Shown here: positions 16,971-27,415 of the stretch, piece by piece
How positions within the stretch are numbered: the stretch's first letter is position 1
Layout of the letters: each line of letters begins with the position of its first letter
Origin: Nemertoderma westbladi
Lineage: Eukaryota; Xenacoelomorpha; Nemertodermatida; Nemertodermatidae
DNA: 27,700 nucleotides
Reading direction: 5' to 3'
Assembly: GCA_032718475.1 (NCBI GenBank)
Contig: JAUCBJ010004161.1
Location: 1-27,700, forward strand
Notes under the pieces: generated by a model
Seen by the model: only the letters and a program-made list of their open reading frames with translations
Told to the model about the DNA's origin: nothing
The model's database searches: none
Position numbers and translations under genes: made by a program

Positions 16971-18551
16971 TTATGTGTGGGAAGGGTGTCTTGCCCTCAT
17001 TCCCACCCCCCTCAGTCCAACATATTGGACGACTAAACTCCAAGGTGAGCCTTCCAATAGGCAACACTTTCCCACAGCCCTCCTGTAGGTCTTCCTATCT
17101 TTGGCCCCTATCTTTCCTCCTATCCTCACTTCCACCGACCGAACTCTTCCGTCCTCGTCTGGGTAAGTATTTACCCCTCTCGATAGTCTCCATTGGTTAT
17201 TGATAATTGTATCATCAGTGACGATTACCAAGTCACCCTTCTTCAACTCTCTATTGGTATTTCTCCACTTAATCCTCCTATGCAAAGTCGGAAGATATTT
17301 ATTGCCTTATTGCCTTGGCGACTTTCCAGCTTTGACGGAAATATTTGTCATCTGGGTCTAAACCCCGCATGTCGATCGTCACCGGCCTCTCCATTAGGAA
17401 GTATCCTGGTGTTAGCATGTCCAGGGATTCCGGGTCGTCATTCTCTGGGTATAGTGGTCTGCTTTTAATGATTCCCTCGCACTTGGCTAGCACCGTTCTT
17501 AATACGTCCTCAGTGACCATGTGGTTGTTCATCAGCTTGGTCATTAAACGTTTGGAACTTCCAACAAGCCTCTCTACACACCCTAATGTATGTGGCGCAT
17601 ACGGCGTTCTCCTTTCCCACTTTACTCGATGCTTTATCATAGCCGCCCTGACATCGTCTCCCTCTAGGATGTCGAAGGCCTCGGTCAACTCGCTCTCCGC
17701 TCCCACAAAGTTGGTCCCGTTATCCGAATATATCACCTTGTCTGTTCCCCCTTTGCGGGTTACAAACATTTCCAAGGCATTAATAAATTCCGATGCCGTA
17801 GCGTCCTGCGCAAGTTATATTCCCACCGCTCTTGTGTTGTTGCAGATTAAGATAATGCCATAGTGTTTCTCCGTGCGCCACATCACCTTTATTTTAATCG
17901 ACCCGAACATGTCCACGCCGCAGTAAGTGAATGGCGGGTCGTGATGTCTCACTCTGTTGGCTGGTAATGGTGACATCTCCTGTATGGCCCTCTCCTTTCT
18001 CGTCAGTTGGCAAGTCTGGCACTGCCCCACTACCGCCTTCACCTTCTTCCTAAGTTGGGTGATCCAGAATGTCCTTCGTATCTCCATGAGGGTCTGATTC
18101 GTGCCTCTGTGTAGTATCAATTTGTGTGAGTCCCATATGATCTGGTGGACTATTGGTGATTTATTGGTGATTATTATGGGTTTCAATGGTATAACTAACT
18201 CACCACTCTGGAATTCATCACCAGAATACCGTCGTCGTTCAACTGTGGGGACAAAGTGTTGAGTTCACTGTTTCGACGAAGGTGTTGTTGCTTGCTGACT
18301 CTGTCCACTTCGTCAGCGTACCCCTTTCTTTGCTCGTATCGTATTACGGCCTTAGCCGCTCCTTCCATATCGATGGTTGGTGTCGTTTTGGTATCCTTGC
18401 CAACTCCCCTGAGGAAATCCCTGTAGGCCCTCCAATACGCTACCAGCTTCTTAATCTTGTACCAGCTGGAGCTGTAAATGAGCAACCTATCCGTCGGATT
18501 ATTGCATGGTTCTTCTGATTTCGGTGGCACTTCCTTGATCTCCCTCACCAA
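16971..18551 (-). pseudogene. BEL integrase
   Basis: The N-terminal frame (18551-18195) is a linker ending in HLRRNSELNTLSPQLNDDG. After a frameshift near 18190 comes the zinc-binding HHCC region: HKLILH, RRTFWITQLRKKVKAVV, CQTC. The DDE core follows, with CGVDMFG (first Asp), a frameshift near 17800, YSDNGTNFVGAE (second Asp) and APHTLGCVERLVG (Glu). The last frame (17285-16971) holds the C-terminal GDLVIVTDD and DGRVRSVEVRIGG motif that binds DNA. All three catalytic acids are visible, but frames do not connect. The enzyme would insert the cDNA into the genome. Confidence 0.92.
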
Positions 18552-19521
18552 CTGGCTGTATATCTCTTCCTTCCGAATCTCCCCCCTCCTCTTCTGCTAC
18601 TACTTCCTCTGAGCCAGGGTCCACCTTCCTCATTGGTGGCCAGGCCGATCTATCGCTAAGGAAGTGTGGCCCGTGTTGCCACAACTCTTCCTTCTTCGAG
18701 AAAGTGCGGCGTACAACGCCCCTCGATAACAGATCTGCTGGATTGTCATCAGTAGGGCAGTAATGCCACCTTTCTAGGTCAGTCGTCACCCTTATCTCAT
18801 CTATCCTGTTCGCAACGAATATAGGGTATCTCGTCTTCTCGTTATGTAGCCACCCTAACACTACCATGGAGTCCGTTGAGTGGTGTGTCTCCACTATGTT
18901 GGGTATAGTGTCCATCAAGTAAGCTGTGGCCCTTACTCCTAACCTCACAGCTGTCAGCTCGAGTTTCGGCACTGATGCTGAATCTGGTGGCGTTGACTTT
19001 GCTTTACTAAATGCAAGTCTGGGCTTATAAGCCCCCTTTCGCTGTACCAAATAAAATGCCGCTCCATATGCTTCCAAGGATGCATCGGAGAACATGTGCA
19101 GATCCAGGTCCGTCATGTCTCTGTCCGGGAAATACACGCATGGCATGCTGTACATCCCCATCTCCTCTAGACTCCGTGTCCACTTGCACCACTGTCTACT
19201 TATTTCTTCCAGGACCTCCGTATCCCACTCCTCCTTTAACTTGTATACTTTCTTTAGTATTTGCTTCCCAGTGACTAATAATGGGGATGCTAGGCCTAGG
19301 GGATCATATATCCTTGCTATGTATGATACATAGCCCCGCTTAGTGTGGATCTCTGCACCCTGTTGGCTCAGTTGATACTCTAAATCGTCCGTCTCCCGGT
19401 TCCACATGATCCCTAGCGCCTTTTGCTGAGACTCCACTCTCTTGTTCGCCATATCCTGTCCCTTTGCTGTTGTGGGGTTGTCCATGGTCGACTCTGGTCG
19501 TTTGTCTTCTATGGCTTTCAT
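18499..19521 (-). pseudogene. BEL RNase H / A17-like connection domain
   Basis: A 340-codon frame, the best preserved of the element. It contains YVSYIARIYDPLGLASPLLV, a WDTEVLEEISRQWCKW region, LHMFSDASLEAYGAAFYLV, VPKLELTAVRLG, HHSTDSMVVLGWL and NPADLLSRG. The FSDAS, LEL and TDS elements carry the acidic residues of the RNase H active site, and the NPAD-SRG motif is typical of BEL/Pao. It removes RNA from the RNA/DNA hybrid. It is out of frame with the RT palm upstream by a small shift near 19520. Confidence 0.92.
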
Positions 19522-20517
19522 GAATTCCTCGGAGCTGGACTGAACTTAGTGAGGTTGAATCCGGATCCTTTTAGGATGTCGTGAACCTCGCTCCCTATCT
19601 CTAGTATTTCTTCAACCCTTTTTCCAGATCCCATCCCATCATCTACATAGAAACCACGTCGAATCATGTCGATCGCCTTTGCACTATACTCTCCTTCCTT
19701 GCCCTCTACCGTCTCTCTCACAGCCGTAGTCGTTGTAAATGAGGACGACTTGGCTCCCATGTTTTGCACCACCACTTTGAACATCAGTATCTCAGACGGT
19801 TCTTCATCGCCGTTGTACCATAGGAAGCGCTGACTATCGCTGTCTTCTTCCGTCACATGGACTTGGTTCAACATGCCTTCAATGTCGCACGTGAAGGCAT
19901 GCCTCCCATTTCTGAATCTCAACAGGATCTCTATCCATGAGTTGTATATGTTGGGGCCCTCCAGCAGATAGTCGTTCAGGCTCTTGCCATTCAGTTTGGC
20001 CGACGCATCAACCATCATCCGCAGTTTACCCTTCCACGTGCAGTGGCAGATAGTAGGTCATGTCCGTGTTTGGTTCATCGACTGGTAACTCCATGGCCCA
20101 CCCCTTTTCAAGGTATTTCTTGATTGTCTTGTGGATGTACTCCTCCTTCTTGGGGCTCCGTCTCAGCGTTTGTTTCAGTTTGCGAAGCCTCGTGAGTACC
20201 ATCCCTTTGTTAACTGATAATGGTATCTTTGGTTGCTTCCACACCATTCCTATGGTGTACCATCCCCCTTCGCACTTCATTGACTTCTTTACGCTCTCTA
20301 TCACTTGTTTATCTTCTACCAAGGTTCCGACTCTGGCCTCCTTTAATCCTTCGAAGTCCTGCCGCAGCAGCCTCTTAAGTTGCTCCTCTGCTCCTTCATC
20401 CTCCATCTCCCTCATTGTGCCTGCGAACATGCACCCTGATGTCTCCGACACCCTGAATGGAATCTTGGTTTTAATTGGACCGCTAAGCGTCCATCCGAAC
20501 GACGTAAGAATGGCCAT
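19518..20517 (-). pseudogene. BEL reverse transcriptase
   Basis: First frame (20517-20026): FGWTLSGP, the BEL pol entry motif, then KGMVLTRLRKLKQTL and a YYLPLH end. A one-base frameshift near 20022 leads to the palm (20018-19518): MMVDASAKLNGKSLNDYLLE, RFRNGRHAFTCDIEGML (motif A), SQRFLWYNG and RRGFYVDDGMGSGK. YVDD is at residues 124-127, so both metal-binding Asp residues are kept. The motif B region reads MGAKSSS where FGA-SSP is usual. Confidence 0.93.
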
Positions 20518-20929
20518 CGGATCCTGCTGCTTATTATCTCCGAATATGGTCCGTACTCTCTAGTGGGCCATCGGGCAATCCATTTCGACTATGATGGATA
20601 CCTTTGAGACATCCACTTCCGGTATTGAGAAATCGATATCGTCCAGGAACCGGTATTGCTCGACCTAGATCCTGGTGGGTCGCCTGGCGTTTATATTAAT
20701 TTTATTCTATTATTTGAATGGGGTCGATGGTCGCCCCATAATCACATCCTGGTGCTGTTGCTGATATCTCACACCGTCCCATTCTCATCTCCAGCACCTC
20801 ATCCTTGCTCGAGATAGTAGTTACCGCCATCCTACTCGGCCTCGTCTGTAATCTTATCTCCTTGGCCACCAAATTCTCCACCAGCGTGAAGGCTGCTCCG
20901 CTGTCGACCAGCATCAATGTCATGACTGA
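20518..20929 (-). pseudogene. BEL aspartic protease
   Basis: TLMLVDSGAAFTLVENLVAK carries the DSG(A) catalytic triad. It continues to CDYGATIDPIQIIE, and after a stop and shift, FLDDIDFSIPEVDV leads towards the RT. A TGA at 20930-20932 separates it from the zinc-knuckle frame in the same reading frame. It would cleave the gag-pol polyprotein. Confidence 0.85.
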
Positions 20930-21542
20930 TCAGCCGCTTTCTCCTATCACCCTCACTGGTACTACCCCGAGTAGTACCGTTCCCCTTCTCTTCGCTCCTA
21001 TGGTGCTTGTCGCCATCGTTTGACCTTTGCCTTGACCGAATCGTATTGGTGTCTCCTTACACTCTTCAACTCTGTGTCCTCCCACCACACATCGTTGATA
21101 AATTCCATTCTTATCAGCGTAGGCTATCCAATCTTCCATCTCTATGCAATTGACATTTGTATTCTGGATTGTAGCATTCCTTGTATAGCCCTACACGTAT
21201 TGCGCGTAGATTCATATCTACTGGTTTAGTGTTTTGGTTATTTGGATTTGGCCTACTGGGTGTGTCGGGATTATATATGTTCATGTTATTTTTTTGTCCC
21301 TGTTCGTGCCACGGTGTGGCCCTAATCCCAGCTGTCTGTGGACTTTCAGTCCCCTGTGTCGCCGCATATGGTAGTGACTGTCTTAACTTCGGTAATGCAT
21401 TCGCTGCACTGTGCTCTGGCTTCGGTCTGTTGTATTCGGCTCTCGGCGCCCTCCCCAGACTATCCTCGCTGTAGACTGGCTCCGTGATTAGTTCCGCCTC
21501 GTAGTTGAGGAAGTTCGACATCTCCTCTAGGCCCGGCTCCAC
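20930..21542 (-). pseudogene. BEL gag C-terminal / zinc-knuckle region
   Basis: The first frame (21542-21114) starts in LEEMSNFLNYEAELITEP, runs through a Pro/Asn-rich linker and enters YKECYNPEYKCQ. A frameshift near 21130 continues as DWIAYADKNGIYQRC and GGHRVEECKE. The C-x2-C-x-G-H-x4-C knuckle is recognisable but the first Cys of the pair is Tyr (YQRC). It would bind element RNA in particles. Confidence 0.8.
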
Positions 21543-22243
21543 ACCCTTCTTCTCCCGGGTGGAGAAGGCGATCTTTATCCACTTGTTTCTTAGCCAAATC
21601 GGTAGTGCCTGCGCTATTGTGGTGATGTTATTCGATGCATGAGTTCGTAAGGCGCATCTAAGGTCTTTAGCACAATCAGCACCTTTTAGAGTTTATTCGC
21701 GAACCTGTAGTCCACCTGATGTTATTCCCCTCAAGGTTTGTCGGATGATCTTGGCAGGATGTCCATATTCCCTGTCTAGGGTCCGCCATGCAGTCGTGAA
21801 TCCACCTCTGATACCTTGGCACTGCCTTACGATGCTGTATGCTGACCCCCTGTGTAAACTTGTAAGTATTTTAGGCCCTCCGCCTGCGTCAGGTTGATTG
21901 TTAATATTTCGTTACTGTACATACGTCTGAATTGCAGATATTCCTCCGGTTTGCTTCCATCGAATTTGAACGGCTCCACTGGTGGCAGCTCGATCCTGGT
22001 CTTAAGCGCGTCGATGAGTGTTGCCATTCCCATCGCCTGTACTTCTAGTGCGCTCGATGGATGCTGTATAGATTCCCCTGCTGCTGGGTGCGGTTCGCCC
22101 GTCGGGCCTGTCGACTTCTTTTGCATTGGGGGTAACGGTCCCCTCCATATCTCTGTATCACACGACTTATTTGGGTCTGAGGGGTTTGGGGTTTTTGTTC
22201 TTGGTTGAGTGTATTGCTGATATTGCAATGGGGAAATGTCACC

Positions 22244-22246
<3 letters not shown>
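21543..22246 (-). pseudogene. BEL gag core
   Basis: The frame from 22228 contains TLIDALKTRIELPPVEPFKF and the GSKPEEYLQFRRMY motif, the conserved start of BEL gag, to LKYLQVYTGG. After a frameshift near 21840, GGFTTAWRTLDREYGHPAKI continues, followed by more breaks. A final frame reads PIWLRNKWIKIAFSTREKKG. This order is that of a capsid-like gag domain. Confidence 0.85.

Positions 22247-22285
<39 letters not shown>
22247..22285 (-). repeat. 39-base C homopolymer in gag
   Basis: A run of 39 C on the plus strand codes for poly-Gly in gag. The frame before it and the recognisable gag core after it are different, so a length change in this run is the simplest cause of that frameshift. Assembly or sequencing slippage is equally possible. 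Confidence 0.9.
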
Positions 22286-22800
22286 ACCGGCATTATATTT
22301 GGTATTGGGGTTGATGTTATCATGTTAGGGCCCATGCATCTATCGGCAATAACTCCCCCCTCCCCTGGATATATATTATATCCCTGCATATTATAGTCAT
22401 ACTGGTGTGCAGGTACCGGTATAGGCCTATCTACTTCTTGCCTACCTACCAGTATGTATGCCGCGACTTCCGGGTCTAATCCCGTTGTCCGCGCTACCCT
22501 ATCGCCTACACTATCTCTTCCAGCATGGCCTATATTATGTGCAGTAAGGCCTACAGTATGTCCTGCAGTGTGCCTGTGTCCGCCCGGATCGAAGTTTAAT
22601 CTTCTCAAATATTCCAAGAAGTCCTCCCCGCGACTACCGTACTCTCGATCGGCAGCTATGTCCTGTCGGGAAGTTTCTCTTCGATCCCCTCTCCTGTCCT
22701 CGCCCTCGCACCGGTACATCCTGTACCGTTCTCCCGGCGTGTGGTATATCCCACCAGGCCGCATCTCTCCGGGGCGAAGGCAATCTCCCGGAGTTCGACC
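22286..22800 (-). pseudogene. BEL gag, middle segment after an in-frame TAG
   Basis: In the same frame as the N-terminal segment, resuming GRTPGDCLRPGEMRPGGIYH right after the TAG at 22801-22803. It is Arg/Asp/Gly-rich with GYNIYPGEGGVIADRC before the Gly run. No domain recognised. Confidence 0.65.
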
Positions 22801-23424
22801 CTACCGACTCTCTAACTCCATCTCGACTACCGACGGTTCACTGTCTGTCCTTCCTCTCCGGTTGCTCGTAGCAATGTTCCTTCTATTCTCTTCACTTCGT
22901 CTCACTTCAGTGCTAGTCGACGCAGTATCTCTACCCTGGCTGGGTCTACTCACCCCCGCCTCTCCCTGTGCGACTGCGTGGCCTTGCATGCTCCCATTGG
23001 GTTGACTCACCCCCGCTACTCCCTGTGCAACTGCGTGACCTTGCAGGCTCTCGTTGGGTTGACTCACCCCCGCTACTCCTTGTGCAACTACGTGGCCTTG
23101 CAGGCTCTCATTGGCTGGGCCACCTGTTCCCCCTACATTTGTATTAATTGCACCGTTATTGATAATATTATTTTGATTAATTTGCTCGGGTTTATTTAAT
23201 GCATTGTTGTTACCTAAATCATTATTTAAATTATTTAAATTATTTTGTTCAGATTTAGGGTTGTTATTTGGATTATTTTGCACATTTAGATTAGAATTAT
23301 TATTTGGATTATTTTGCACATTTAAATTAGAATCATTATTACTGGGTAAAATATTATTTCCTGCAAGAAAGGTTTGATTAGGGTTATTTAATACTGTACT
23401 ATTAATATTAATCCTTCTAACGTA
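22801..23424 (-). pseudogene. BEL gag N-terminal, Asn-rich and 19-residue repeats
   Basis: Open from just after a TAA (23425-23427) to a TAG (22801-22803). There is no ATG near the start, so the initiation site is unknown. It begins with Asn-rich copies of LNVQNNPNNN, then three tandem 19-residue units of the type QGHAVAQGVAGVSQPNESL, then a charged tail (RRSEENRRNIATSNRRGR). Low complexity suggests a disordered gag leader. Confidence 0.7.
22930..23112 (-). repeat. 57-bp tandem repeat in gag, three copies
   Basis: TTGCAGGCTC/TTGCATGCTC starts recur at 22984, 23041 and 23098, a 57-bp spacing that keeps the reading frame. The copies differ at only a few positions. Confidence 0.88.
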
Positions 23425-23585
23425 TTATTATTATTACCTTCCTATTATTACCTTCCTTCCTATTTACATCACAAATCAATATCGCCGTCGTCCGGCTGCC
23501 CCATCCATTGCATTAGCTACACTACTGTCTGGCCAGCAGACATATATTCGCCTTCAAGCTCGATATATTGCCTTCTCTAACAATG

Positions 23586-23603
23586 GCATCGCCGTTCACT
23601 CCA
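23586..23603 (-). promoter_or_regulatory. Candidate primer-binding site of the BEL element
   Basis: On the minus strand, ...TTTACA is followed by TGGAGTGAACGGCGATGC: an LTR-like CA end then a TGG start, as expected of a tRNA-primed site, about 180 bases upstream of gag. No second LTR copy confirms it. Confidence 0.25.
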
Positions 23604-24408
23604 TGTAAACAAACAATTAATGTTCCTACAACTCGTGTTATAAATTCCATGAGATAATTTTAATCAATATTGATGGTGTCATTTGTTTGATGTTAGTACA
23701 ACTATTACATGTTAGCAGAACTCTAGTCAATGATTTTTGAATGTTCAAGAAGAGGACGCTAAAGGGATACACGACTTTTTTCCCTCACATTTCAGGTATT
23801 GCAAAGTGGCACTTGTGCTAACATTACAAAGAGTACATGGGGACCCGATCAAAACGTCGGACACATGTCCCTGATCAAATGTCAGCTCAACTTGTTACCA
23901 CTATTTTTTTGTCACCACAACTGCCATTTTTGATAGCCAAATGTTAGCACAACTGCCAGTTTGCTAGTTGTGCCAACGCACTATTTGTTCAGAGTTGTGC
24001 CCTTTCAGTGGGACTGATTATTTGATAATTGTGGTGACATCAATTCCTGTGCTACCACTAGGGGGTGTGGTGTATAATGTGAGGGTAATGTGAGGGAGTG
24101 TGATATTGCTTTTTCGTCTTTGGTTATTTATTGATATTAAGTTTCTTTGATTGTAGGCACAACTTGGTGTCCGGAAACATCATATATCGTGTATAATTGA
24201 GGGGAATAACAAATTGAATATTTAAGATCGCGATGTTATATTATAGTGCTTTTAATGAAACATCGAATATCACTAATTTTTAATTGTATAAGTTGTTGAA
24301 CAAATTATATGAATGCTGAATGGGAAATTATTCTTATTATATTTTTATTATAAGGTGGTCGATAAAGCAATTTCCAGGCTCAATTTCTTTGTAAATGTAC
24401 GGTCTCAG
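23604..24408. other. Non-coding stretch, possibly a 5' LTR or flank
   Basis: No coding signal. The motif GTTAGCACAAC and its complement recur loosely between 23693 and 23985 in both orientations. If the primer-binding site is real, an LTR should begin at 23604 (TGTAAAC...), but its end is not visible. Confidence 0.4.
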
Positions 24409-24619
24409 GAATTCTTAGCATGCGAGTATTCCTAGCCCGTGGGTATTCTTAGCCTTGCATTCTTAGCCCATGGGTATTCTTAGCCCGCGAAACAATAACG
24501 TTTATTGTTTTGGTTCCCCCAATACTCCTCTGAAACCTGCTCCTTTGCTAACCTGCTCCTTTACTAACTCGCGGGCTAAGAATACTCGCGGGCTAAGAAC
24601 ACTCGCGGGCTAAGAATTC
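24409..24619. mobile_element. Foldback element with 17-bp repeat arms
   Basis: Terminal GAATTCTTAGC (24409-24419) and GCTAAGAATTC (24609-24619) are inverted. The left arm is five units of ATTCTTAGCCCGYGRGT (spacing 17, 17, 14, 17). The right arm is three inverted units, ACTCGCGGGCTAAGAAT, at 24567, 24584 and 24601. The 76-bp core contains TTTATTGTTTTGGTTCCCCC and two AACCTGCTCCTTT units. No ORF. It resembles a small foldback or MITE-like DNA element. Confidence 0.7.
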
Positions 24620-25043
24620 ACCCAACAAATGTACTTGTTCAGAGCTGTGAATTCTACATTTCTTCTATATTGAATGTACAGCAGCAGCAGGGCATTAGAA
24701 ATTTGAATCATTGCTTCACGAAATAAAAGAAAAGGATTATTGTAATATTTCGTTTTATTCCATATCGTAACATCCAATCTTTTAACACCCTATCTCGTAT
24801 AATCATGCCTCCCCCATCTCGTAGCACGTAATGCATTATTGTCAAAAAATTTGCAAAATAAACTTGGTCTCTAATCCGATCTATAGACTCTTGGGTGTCC
24901 ACAACGGTATTAGTACATAGAACAACAGATTGGCAATAATAATTTGCTACAAGCGTGCAATAATAAATACAAAAGGGTGAGTACAAAACAAATACACAAG
25001 ACCCAAAAACTTAAGACCTGTACGAAACACATGTGATAACTTT
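24620..25043. other. No supported gene
   Basis: AT-rich. A minus-strand frame at 24708-24986 reads TQESIDRIRDQVYFANFLTI and may be chance. No motif recognised. Confidence 0.4.
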
Positions 25044-25109
25044 CGTTTATTGTTTTGGTTCCCCCAACTATGACTATGTAACCTGCTCCTTTACTAACCT
25101 GCTCCTTTA
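25044..25109 (+). repeat. Second copy of the foldback core
   Basis: CGTTTATTGTTTTGGTTCCC and the AACCTGCTCCTTTACTAAC repeat match 24499-24568 in the same orientation, but the 17-bp repeat arms are absent. Confidence 0.85.
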
Positions 25110-25369
25110 AATGCCAATGAGACCTAACGCTCTTTGGGACCTAACGCTACTTTACCTCTTAGTTTTGTACGTCCTTGGTCTTCGTTTTGTACTGACCCAG
25201 ATACAAGAGCAGAAAACCAGCTATATCGTCCTGCTACAACGTTATTAACTTCAGCAACTGTATCATAGACCTATTTGCCTTTAACACTTTGCGTACCAAC
25301 ACGGTACGAGTTCATCACACGTATTGTCACGACACGTACTCGTGTTCATAATTCATGATAATGCTCATA
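25110..25369. other. No supported gene; short repeats
   Basis: GACCTAACGCT occurs twice (near 25121 and 25139). GTACC/GGTAC and ACACG/CGTGT short inverted repeats lie near 25296-25350. No coding signal. Confidence 0.4.
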
Positions 25370-25850
25370 ATGCCGCCTTTAAATACTGTAATTATAACTT
25401 AACCCCCATGGCAGCAAAGTGCCACCTTTACATATATATAATATTATCCTGATCCCCAGGGTAGCAGTGTTTCGCCTTTATATAATTATAACCTAACCCT
25501 CATGGCGGCAGAGTGCCGCCTTTACATATATTATCCTGACTCCCAGGGCGACAGGGTGCCGCCTCTATTTAAAACCTCTTATAACTTTCTTATAACTATT
25601 GGGGCGGATAAATGGAGTTCATATTCGTGTTGTGCAGGAAAAACTGGTCTAGAAAAATTAATTTATTGCTTGAAGGGATTCCTGTTGGTTTGATTAATTT
25701 TAAATTACATAGTTTATGCAAATTAATTTCAATTTAGCCAATAATTATGTTACAAATGATTAAGGCTGCAGTGTGCCCCCCGGGGTTCAAATGAAAGATT
25801 TATAAATTTCGAAAATGGTTAAAGGCGGAAGTGTGCCGCCTTTGAGGGTA
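25370..25850. repeat. Repeated GC hairpin modules
   Basis: GGCGGCA-GAG-TGCCGCC (25504-25520) is a perfect hairpin. Diverged versions followed by CTTTA recur near 25412, 25460, 25545, 25770 and 25823. Two of them lie in a tandem 95-bp unit (25397-25491 and 25492 onwards). At 25822-25844, AAAGGCGG and CCGCCTTT again pair perfectly. Surrounding sequence is AT-rich. Confidence 0.75.
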
Positions 25851-27225
25851 GGATAAGTAATAATATGGTTATCCTCTTTATATATAACAACAAAATAAAC
25901 CTTGGTACGATCAAATATACTTTCTTGGAAGTAAAAATTTACGTAATTTATCTTTGGTACACAAAGGGCTACACTTATTTTCTTAAAATTTAATAATAGT
26001 TTGAGTAGGTTCTCGAGAATTTCGTTGCCATATTCGTAAACATGAAGATTGTAATGTTGTGATAGACATAAGAGCATATTGCTTAAAATATATTAAATAT
26101 AATATAAATATAATTTGCTATACAAATTTCTGGCTGCTTATATTGCATGCATATAGTCCAGCAAAATCAAATCAAGTCTCACACTGTTCATAATAGGAAT
26201 AAGCAATCAAAGTGTAATCTATGTACCCCTTTCGATATCGCTTAATGCACTGATTCTTAATAATAATATACAATTATTTCTTATATTTAATAAACTGTAA
26301 TTTTATTAGGAAGAACTTTCACCTTTCTGTAATATAGTATTACTTCTAAGAATACACCTCGTTAGTAATAATAATGTTATAATTTTAATTAGATTGTTTA
26401 CTCGGGTAAATGGGTGGCTTTTAATATAAATGCTATTTAATTATTTATTTAATACTAAATATTATTACCTTTAACAAAGGATGTTACCCAATACATGAAA
26501 ACAATTTTTTTGCTCCAATCATGTCTTGATGAATAAAATATAAAAAAGTAGAAAGTTTCATGGGTGGTGCTAAAAATTCTGGAACATTTAATACAAAAAT
26601 CGACACACCGGCACTATTAATGGTATAGTACCCTATTAATTAAAAGTATAAAGAGACAAACATTTACTGATAATTAATAGGTAGAGAACTATAGAGAAAC
26701 CCACCACACAGCACAAATATCAGTTAAAAATTATAAAATAGAGTTAAGTACAGAAGAGGCGATGTAGATTAATTAGCTAGTTGCTGCATATGACGTTCCT
26801 ATCCTGTCTGGCCTTATGGCAGCCCAGCACCATCTTCCAGTCCAAGCCCACTTCTCCATTTGATGCGTGACCCACGAACGCAATGGGATGCGCCTCGGAT
26901 AAGGGCAAACTGGACTCGTGTCCTACTCTTACTGTCTTACTCGGGTAAATTGGTTAGCGCAAATTTGCGGGATTTCCGGCATCGGGACCGGGATTATCAC
27001 TCTCGGGATCCCGTCTGCGTAAAACTTAACTATAAATAAACTTCAATAAACACTATATTACGTAACTAACGGTCAACAGTCAAATTATTCATAAACCACA
27101 ATATTACTTACAAAATAATAAACTATCTTAATTCAATTTAATACGATGCAGAGAGGTTCCAACCACGAAGACTATAACAGTCTACAGTACGAAACCAAGA
27201 CTTCTCCATTTGGCTGAATATATAT
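25851..27225. other. AT-rich non-coding stretch
   Basis: No credible ORF. TTACTCGGGTAAAT occurs at about 26398 and 26937. A GC island at 26800-27020 holds the palindromes CGCAAATTTGCG (about 26957) and CGGGATCCCG (about 27003). Confidence 0.5.
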
Positions 27226-27415
27226 ACCTTGCCTGTTTTGGCAAGTATATAAATACACCTTGCCTGTTTTGGCAAGTATATAAATATACCTTGCCTGTTT
27301 TGGCAAGTATGTAAGTATGCCTTGCCTGTTTTGGCAAGTATATAAATACACCTTGCCTGTTTTGGCAAGTATTTAAATATGTATTGCCTGTTCTGGTAAG
27401 TATTTGAATTTGATA
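27226..27415 (+). repeat. 31-bp tandem repeat, six copies, each with a hairpin
   Basis: GCAAG anchors at 27241, 27272, 27303, 27334, 27365 and (as GTAAG) 27396 give an exact 31-bp period. Each unit holds CTTGCC-TGTTTT-GGCAAG, a 6-bp stem with a 6-base loop, and AT-rich linkers. The overlapping minus-strand frames are repeat artefacts. Confidence 0.92.

Larger units (their letters stand above)
16971..23603 (-). mobile_element. BEL/Pao LTR retrotransposon, degenerate
   Basis: On the minus strand, all BEL/Pao parts occur in order: Asn-rich and BEL-type gag, zinc-knuckle region, DSG protease, RT with YVDD, RNase H and A17-type connection, HHCC integrase with DDE core, and C-terminal domain. The coding span is about 6.4 kb, near full length. 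At least two in-frame stops and six or more frameshifts make it non-functional as read. Paired LTRs were not found. It may have lost them, or they may be too diverged to see by eye. Confidence 0.93.

Noticed and set aside
15278-17088. Plus-strand ORFs in the pyrimidine-rich region
   Set aside because: Leu/Ser/Tyr-rich low-complexity readings of CT- and TAC-repeats, opposite to the BEL coding strand.
17193-23005. Plus-strand ORFs across the BEL element
   Set aside because: They are antisense shadows of gag, RT, RNase H and integrase frames, which have clear motifs on the minus strand.
24409-24619. CRISPR or integron-like repeats
   Set aside because: 17-bp units are contiguous and inverted around a core, without spacers or associated genes.
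24708-24986. Hypothetical protein on the minus strand
   Set aside because: No motif, AT-rich codons and low-complexity ends; kept only as a remark in the stretch description.
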